Source: PALSA-607 sp036510735 (GTDB lineage: Bacteria > Actinomycetota > Actinomycetes > Acidothermales > Acidothermaceae). From it: a DNA stretch of 10,882 nt. Numbering within the stretch: the first letter of the stretch is position 1; each line of letters begins with the position of its first letter. Positions 7,473-10,882 of the stretch are shown piece by piece. The stretch lies in the NCBI GenBank assembly GCA_036510735.1, contig DATCDK010000003.1, positions 1 to 10,882 of the forward strand. The letters run 5' to 3'. Both the position numbers and the translations under genes were made by a program. The notes under the pieces are model-generated. The model was given only the letters and a program-made list of their open reading frames with translations, was not told the origin of the DNA and did not search any database.

Positions 7473-8631
7473 TCCAGACTGCGACGTGAGTCGGTTGCAC
7501 GCTGCGGTTGACGACGTCGACGAGATCGCGCTGAACCTGATCGAGATCGACCTTGTCCCGCAATCCTGCCGTGAACGCAGCGATCGTGGCGTCGGCGTCG
7601 TAGCGAGCTCGGTTGAAGCGGTGGTCGATCACTCGCTGCGCGCGCCTTCTCACCGGGTTGAAGAGTGCCGCCACCGTGAGCGTCGATGCGGCGACGCCGA
7701 TCGGGGACGACAGCGGCAGTGCCCTCGTCGTGAGGGTGACAAGGCCGATGTAGACGCCGACGAGAACGCCGGTGACCGCGGCATAGGACAGGGTTCGGCT
7801 GATCAACCGGTCGATGTCGTAGAGCCGGTATTTCAAGATGCCCACGCCCATGCTCAGAGGCACGGCGAGGATGCCGAGCGACACGACGCTGCCCACCGTC
7901 TTGTTGATGGGAGACAGGGCGATCGCAAGGCCGATGATGCCGATCGCGCTGCCGCTCATCAGCCACTTCAGCTGCTCGCGTCGATCACCGGTCGAGCGTC
8001 GATAGGCCAGGAGTTGTGCGAAGACGAACGAGATCGCGAGCCCAGCGTAGAGGGGGAACAGGAGGCCCGACGGACCACCCGACGAGTTGCCACCCAAGCT
8101 CACCAACTCGCCCGACGAATCGACCTGGATGGTCTTGTCAGTGAAGGCAGCCACGTCCTTCGTGCCGATACCGATCACGAGCAGGGCGCACGCTGCCACG
8201 TACACGAAGAACGGCCAGCGCCAGCGCCTCGACGGCAACCGGCCATCGGGGTACAGCAGGATGGGCAGCGGCAACAGCACGAGTAACCCCACCCACAGTT
8301 GGGTGAAGGCGACGGCGAGACGTGAAAGCGGCAGCCCCGAATGGTCGACGCGATAAGCCCGTACCGCATACAGGCCTGAGTCGGTGCTGGTCAGGAACAG
8401 CATCGCCAGCGCGAGCATGATCCAACCGATGGGATTGCGCGGTTGGCGGATTGCTACGACGGCGCCCACGACGGCAAACGGGAGCATCAGCAGGTTGCCA
8501 GGGTTGAGGTTTTGATGAGCAAGCCGCTGTAGCGGAAAGCCGCCGATGAGCAGCGCGAACGTCACGGCCGTCATCGTCAGCGCCACGGTCTTCGTGGCCA
8601 GCGGATGCCCGCTGCCGACGTCCGCCCTCAC
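7459..8631 (-). CDS. Multi-spanning membrane protein like a histidine-kinase sensor half, no kinase domain
   Basis: About 390 residues with roughly eight or nine hydrophobic segments. Motifs seen are RNPIGWI after the second segment, YPDGRLPSRRWRW, KYRLYDIDRLISRTLSY, and a cytoplasmic tail with FNPVRRRAQRVIDHRFNRARYDAD. In actinobacteria this combination is familiar from the sensory N-terminal half of some histidine kinases and from stand-alone proteins of unknown function. The protein ends at PTHVAVWINAG, and no DHp or ATPase domain follows. Start: the open frame could begin at TTG 8652, but GTG 8631 has GGGAGG seven bases upstream and is preferred. It is convergent with the MFS gene (14-base overlap) and divergent from guaA. 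Role unknown; membrane sensing is an inference. Confidence 0.85.
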   Translation of the reverse strand: MRADVGSGHPLATKTVALTMTAVTFALLIGGFPLQRLAHQNLNPGNLLMLPFAVVGAVVAIRQPRNPIGWIMLALAMLFLTSTDSGLYAVRAYRVDHSGLPLSRLAVAFTQLWVGLLVLLPLPILLYPDGRLPSRRWRWPFFVYVAACALLVIGIGTKDVAAFTDKTIQVDSSGELVSLGGNSSGGPSGLLFPLYAGLAISFVFAQLLAYRRSTGDRREQLKWLMSGSAIGIIGLAIALSPINKTVGSVVSLGILAVPLSMGVGILKYRLYDIDRLISRTLSYAAVTGVLVGVYIGLVTLTTRALPLSSPIGVAASTLTVAALFNPVRRRAQRVIDHRFNRARYDADATIAAFTAGLRDKVDLDQVQRDLVDVVNRSVQPTHVAVWINAG

Positions 8632-8638
8632 TTGGGTG

Positions 8639-8644
8639 CCTCCC
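8639..8644 (-). promoter_or_regulatory. Ribosome binding site fixing the start of the membrane protein gene
   Basis: GGGAGG on the minus strand, seven bases upstream of the GTG at 8631. It lies inside the reading frame that would start at TTG 8652, which has no comparable site, so the shorter protein is favoured. Confidence 0.6.
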
Positions 8645-8652
8645 TGCCGCAA

Positions 8653-8687
8653 CCGCTGTCGTCTCAGCCGCTGTCGTCAAAGACGAC
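8653..8687. repeat. Tandem 11-base repeat plus inverted repeat in the divergent region
   Basis: CCGCTGTCGTC occurs at 8653-8663 and again at 8668-8678, a 15-base period. The end of the second copy also forms a six-base inverted repeat with a three-base gap (GTCGTC-AAA-GACGAC, 8673-8687). It lies in the predicted leader of the membrane protein gene, upstream of the ribosome site at 8639-8644. It could be an operator or an RNA hairpin; nothing identifies a binding protein. Confidence 0.45.
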
Positions 8688-8710
8688 GGTAACCGGCGAT
8701 CGTTCCGAGA

Positions 8711-8740
8711 ACGCTACGAAATCGCACCCTCTAGAATCAA
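8711..8740 (-). promoter_or_regulatory. Candidate promoter of the membrane protein gene
   Basis: On the minus strand TTGATT (complement of 8735-8740) and TAGCGT (complement of 8711-8716) are 18 bases apart. The -35 box overlaps the -10 box proposed for guaA on the other strand, so the two promoters would compete. A start near 8704 leaves a leader of about 73 bases containing the repeat at 8653-8687. Judged by eye only. Confidence 0.35.
8732..8737 (+). promoter_or_regulatory. Candidate -10 box of guaA
   Basis: TAGAAT matches TATAAT at 5 of 6 positions and lies about 35 bases before the guaA start codon, predicting a leader of about 28 bases. I see no good -35 box at the usual distance, which is common for actinobacterial promoters. 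No purine riboswitch fold is recognisable in such a short leader. Confidence 0.4.
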
Positions 8741-8771
8741 CGGACGATCCCCGACGCCAGAGGTGGTTTGC

Positions 8772-10334
8772 GTGAGCGAGGCCACAGGCCCCACGGTGCT
8801 GGTGGTCGACTTCGGGGCACAATACGCGCAGCTGATCGCGCGCCGGGTGCGCGAGGCCGATGTCTACAGCGAGATCGTGCCGCACACGATGCCGGTCTCC
8901 GAGATCGTCGCCCGCAAGCCGGCCGCTGTGATCTTGTCGGGCGGCCCGTCGTCCGTCTACGCCGAAGGCGCGCCGTCGATCGACGCGTCGCTGTTCGACA
9001 CCGGCATCCCGGTGTTCGGCATTTGCTACGGCTTCCAGGCCATGGCCCAGGCGCTCGGCGGTGTCGTCGAGCGCACCGGGCTGGCCGAGTTCGGCGGTAC
9101 GAAAGTGACCGTCGTTCCTTCTTCTGAGGGCCTGCTGTTGCGGGACCTTCCCGCGCAACAGTCGGTGTGGATGTCGCACGGCGACTCGGTGACTGCTGCC
9201 CCTCTCGGTTTCACGGTGACGGCTGCGTCCGACGGCGCGCCGGTCGCTGCGTTCGAGGATCTGTCCCGGCGACTGGCTGGCGTCCAGTTCCACCCGGAGG
9301 TCCGCCACACCGAGCACGGGCAGACAGTGCTGCGTCGTTTCCTGCGCGAGGTTGCAGGCATCGAACCAAGTTGGACGACGGCGGGCATCGTCGCGGATCA
9401 AGTCGAGCGGATCCGTTTGCAGGTCGGGTCAGGGCGGGTGATCTGCGGACTGTCGGGCGGCGTCGACTCGGCCGTTGCGGCGGCTTTGGTGCAACGCGCG
9501 GTGGGGGATCAGCTCACGTGCGTGTTCGTCGATCACGGGCTGCTGCGCAAGGGCGAAGCCGAGCAGGTCGAGCGAGATTTCGTTGCTTCGACGGGTGTTC
9601 GTCTTCATGTTGTCGAGGCCTCTGATGTGTTTCTCGCCGCACTTGCCGGCGTGAGTGATCCCGAGACGAAGCGGAAGATTATTGGTCGCGAGTTCATTCG
9701 CGCGTTCGAGTCTGCGGCGCGTGAGATCAGCGCGTCGGCGCCGGTTGATTTTCTGGTTCAGGGCACGCTCTATCCGGACGTCGTCGAGTCCGGTGGCGGG
9801 AGCGGTACCGCAAACATCAAGTCGCACCACAACGTTGGTGGCTTGCCCGACGACTTGCAGTTCGCTCTCGTCGAGCCGTTGCGGACGTTGTTCAAGGACG
9901 AGGTACGCGCGGTCGGCGCCGAACTTGGCTTACCGGACTCCTTGGTATGGCGGCAGCCTTTTCCCGGCCCCGGTCTTGCGGTGCGCATCATCGGAGAAAT
10001 CACCGCGGAGCGGTTGGCGGTGTTGCGCGAAGCCGATGCGATCGCACGCGAGGAGCTCACCGCGGCCGGACTTGATCGCGACATCTGGCAATGCCCGGTC
10101 GTTCTGCTGGCCGATGTCCGGTCTGTTGGCGTGCAGGGCGACGGTCGCACGTATGGTCACCCGATCGTGTTGAGGCCGGTGTCGTCGGAAGATGCGATGA
10201 CGGCCGACTGGTCGCGCGTTGCGTTCGATGTGCTCGCGCGGATCTCGACGCGGATCACCAACGAGGTGCGCGAAGTCAACCGGGTCGTTCTCGACATCAC
10301 CAGCAAGCCCCCCGGCACCATCGAGTGGGAATAA
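8772..10334 (+). CDS. guaA: GMP synthase (glutamine-hydrolysing)
   Basis: Converts XMP to GMP with ATP and glutamine, the last step of de novo guanine nucleotide synthesis, in the cytoplasm. It has 520 residues, the usual length. The N-terminal class I glutamine amidotransferase domain (~8-195) has the nucleophile C85 in GICYG and the H174/E176 pair in VQFHPEV. The ATP-pyrophosphatase domain (~200-400) has the P-loop SGGVDS (228-233) and QGTLYPDVVESG. The C-terminal dimerisation domain has FPGPGLAVRIIGEI and ends with the invariant GTIEWE. Start: GTG 8772 is chosen because AGAGGTGG (8759-8766) lies just upstream; an in-frame GTG at 8763 overlaps that ribosome site. All key residues are present, so it should be active even though a recombinase gene adjoins its 3' end. 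Confidence 0.98.
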   Translation: MSEATGPTVLVVDFGAQYAQLIARRVREADVYSEIVPHTMPVSEIVARKPAAVILSGGPSSVYAEGAPSIDASLFDTGIPVFGICYGFQAMAQALGGVVERTGLAEFGGTKVTVVPSSEGLLLRDLPAQQSVWMSHGDSVTAAPLGFTVTAASDGAPVAAFEDLSRRLAGVQFHPEVRHTEHGQTVLRRFLREVAGIEPSWTTAGIVADQVERIRLQVGSGRVICGLSGGVDSAVAAALVQRAVGDQLTCVFVDHGLLRKGEAEQVERDFVASTGVRLHVVEASDVFLAALAGVSDPETKRKIIGREFIRAFESAAREISASAPVDFLVQGTLYPDVVESGGGSGTANIKSHHNVGGLPDDLQFALVEPLRTLFKDEVRAVGAELGLPDSLVWRQPFPGPGLAVRIIGEITAERLAVLREADAIAREELTAAGLDRDIWQCPVVLLADVRSVGVQGDGRTYGHPIVLRPVSSEDAMTADWSRVAFDVLARISTRITNEVREVNRVVLDITSKPPGTIEWE

Positions 10335-10335
10335 C

Positions 10336-10348
10336 CACGCTTAGCGTG
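10336..10348. repeat. Near-perfect palindrome just after the guaA stop
   Basis: CACGCT and AGCGTG flank a single T, starting two bases after the guaA stop codon (10332-10334). The stem is short and no U-tract follows, so it is a weak terminator at best. Its place between guaA and the recombinase gene makes it a candidate recombinase arm or core site, which is inference only. Confidence 0.35.
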
Positions 10349-10395
10349 CACATTCCAGCTCAAACTCAGTAGATCAGCGGTCGACGCTGAGGCCG

Positions 10396-10404
10396 AAAAG
10401 GAGG
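10396..10404 (+). promoter_or_regulatory. Strong ribosome binding site of the recombinase gene
   Basis: AAAAGGAGG lies six bases before the GTG at 10411. It is the best Shine-Dalgarno match in the window and fixes the start of the recombinase gene. I see no convincing promoter in the 76 bases after guaA, so read-through from guaA is possible. Confidence 0.75.
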
Positions 10405-10410
10405 CCAACA

Positions 10411-10882
10411 GTGTCGACGAGAGATGTCATCGAACCGATCGAAAACCCCGACGAGCCGACGATCCGGGACGCAGTTCTGGAGTACCTGCGGGTGGCCGGG
10501 CTGAACCACACGACCAACACGGTCAACAACATCAGGAGCCAGATCGTCCGGTTCGGACTGTATCTAGACCCATTCGACCCGACCGGCGGCGTCACAAGCC
10601 AGGACGTCGAGAACTACTTCATCGACGAGGTGCAGGTCCGCAACCAATCGGCCGGGGCGTACAACAAGGTCATCGGGTTGCTGAGGGGATTCTTCACGTT
10701 TTGCGCCAGTCGCGGCTGGGTGAAGACCGATCTACTGGCGAAACATCCGAAAGCGCAAACCGCAGGGCAAGCGCCCCCGGCTCATCTTGAGCGCAGACGA
10801 GCTGGTTGCGCTGCTCGGCTATGCCGAGAACCCGCGTGACCGGTGCATGTTGGCCGTGGCCATGAACTCGGCGTTCCGGGCC
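10411..10882 (+). pseudogene. Tyrosine recombinase (phage-type integrase), one-base frameshift, cut by window edge
   Basis: Site-specific recombinase of the XerC/phage integrase family. Codons 1-110 encode a SAM-like core-binding domain (TIRDAVLEYLRVAGLNH near residue 17, then VTSQDVENYF and LRGFFTFCASRGWVKTDLLA). The reading frame then runs into an unrelated tail and stops at 10837-10839. In the +1 frame from 10742 the family pattern resumes without a break: NIRKRKPQGKRPRLILS, then ADELVALLGYAENPRDR and MNSAFRA at the edge, whose Arg (codon 10877-10879) is the likely first catalytic arginine. Deleting one A from the AAA at 10741-10743 (giving GCG AAC ATC) joins both halves. So the gene is either recently inactivated or carries a sequencing error. 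No slippery sequence typical of programmed frameshifting is seen. The remaining catalytic residues lie outside the window. Confidence 0.82.

Larger units (their letters stand above)
10335..10882 (+). mobile_element. Probable start of an integrated element at the guaA 3' end
   Basis: A tyrosine recombinase gene begins 76 bases after guaA and reads away from it. The guaA 3' end is a known attachment site for genomic islands in bacteria, and the recombinase gene usually lies next to the attachment site. guaA keeps its complete C-terminus, as expected if the crossover sequence rebuilds the gene end. The second attachment repeat would lie beyond the right edge, so neither the boundary nor the cargo can be confirmed. 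Confidence 0.5.

Noticed and set aside
6792..7966. Minus-strand frames of 195 and 223 codons over the MFS and membrane protein genes
   Set aside because: Low-complexity, charged translations overlapping genes with clear membrane topology; they are shadow frames.
10735..10760. Programmed frameshift in the recombinase
   Set aside because: The needed shift is +1, and no slippery heptamer, rare-codon stall or stimulatory stem-loop is apparent; a simple extra A explains it better.

Overview
The window reads as the chromosome of a high-GC actinobacterium. The reasons are the uniformly GC-rich coding sequence, several GTG starts, a short chorismate mutase of the mycobacterial (Rv0948c-like) type, a heterodimeric ABC exporter, and a probably leaderless regulator gene. 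I cannot name the genus. From general knowledge, guaA and this type of chorismate mutase lie near each other in other actinobacteria, so the backbone looks like an ordinary core region. No rRNA, tRNA or CRISPR array was recognised, and no stretch longer than about 170 bases lacks a gene.

Layout. The left part is all on the minus strand: the N-terminal 285 codons of a GAF-GGDEF diguanylate cyclase (1-855, running off the left edge), a monofunctional AroQ-type chorismate mutase (976-1293), a strong stem-loop terminator (1351-1376), and an ABC exporter operon of two half-transporters overlapping by ATGA (3313-5031, then 1457-3316). Upstream of these lies a 56-residue Cys/His-rich protein (5100-5270). 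Divergent from it on the plus strand is a LysR-type regulator (5320-6285) overlapping by ATGA an MFS transporter of the fucose-permease-like type (6282-7472). The MFS gene overlaps tail to tail, by 14 bases, a multi-spanning membrane protein that resembles the sensor half of a histidine kinase without the kinase (7459-8631, minus). A short divergent promoter region leads to guaA, GMP synthase (8772-10334, plus). Only 76 bases after the guaA stop is a tyrosine recombinase gene (from 10411) that carries a one-base frameshift and runs off the right edge.

How the parts fit. The two ABC genes complement each other: the 619-residue subunit keeps its own ATP-binding motifs but has a degraded signature motif, and the 572-residue subunit keeps a perfect signature but has lost Walker A, the Q-loop Gln and the H-loop His. 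One ATPase site should therefore work and the other should be inactive. LysR and the MFS carrier form one regulated transport unit of unknown substrate. The recombinase just after guaA suggests that the right edge is the end of a genomic island or integrative element inserted at the 3' end of guaA, a well-known integration hotspot; the rest of it lies outside the window. I see no clearly new multi-gene system here. The best leads are the guaA-linked element boundary and the extreme asymmetry of the ABC pair.
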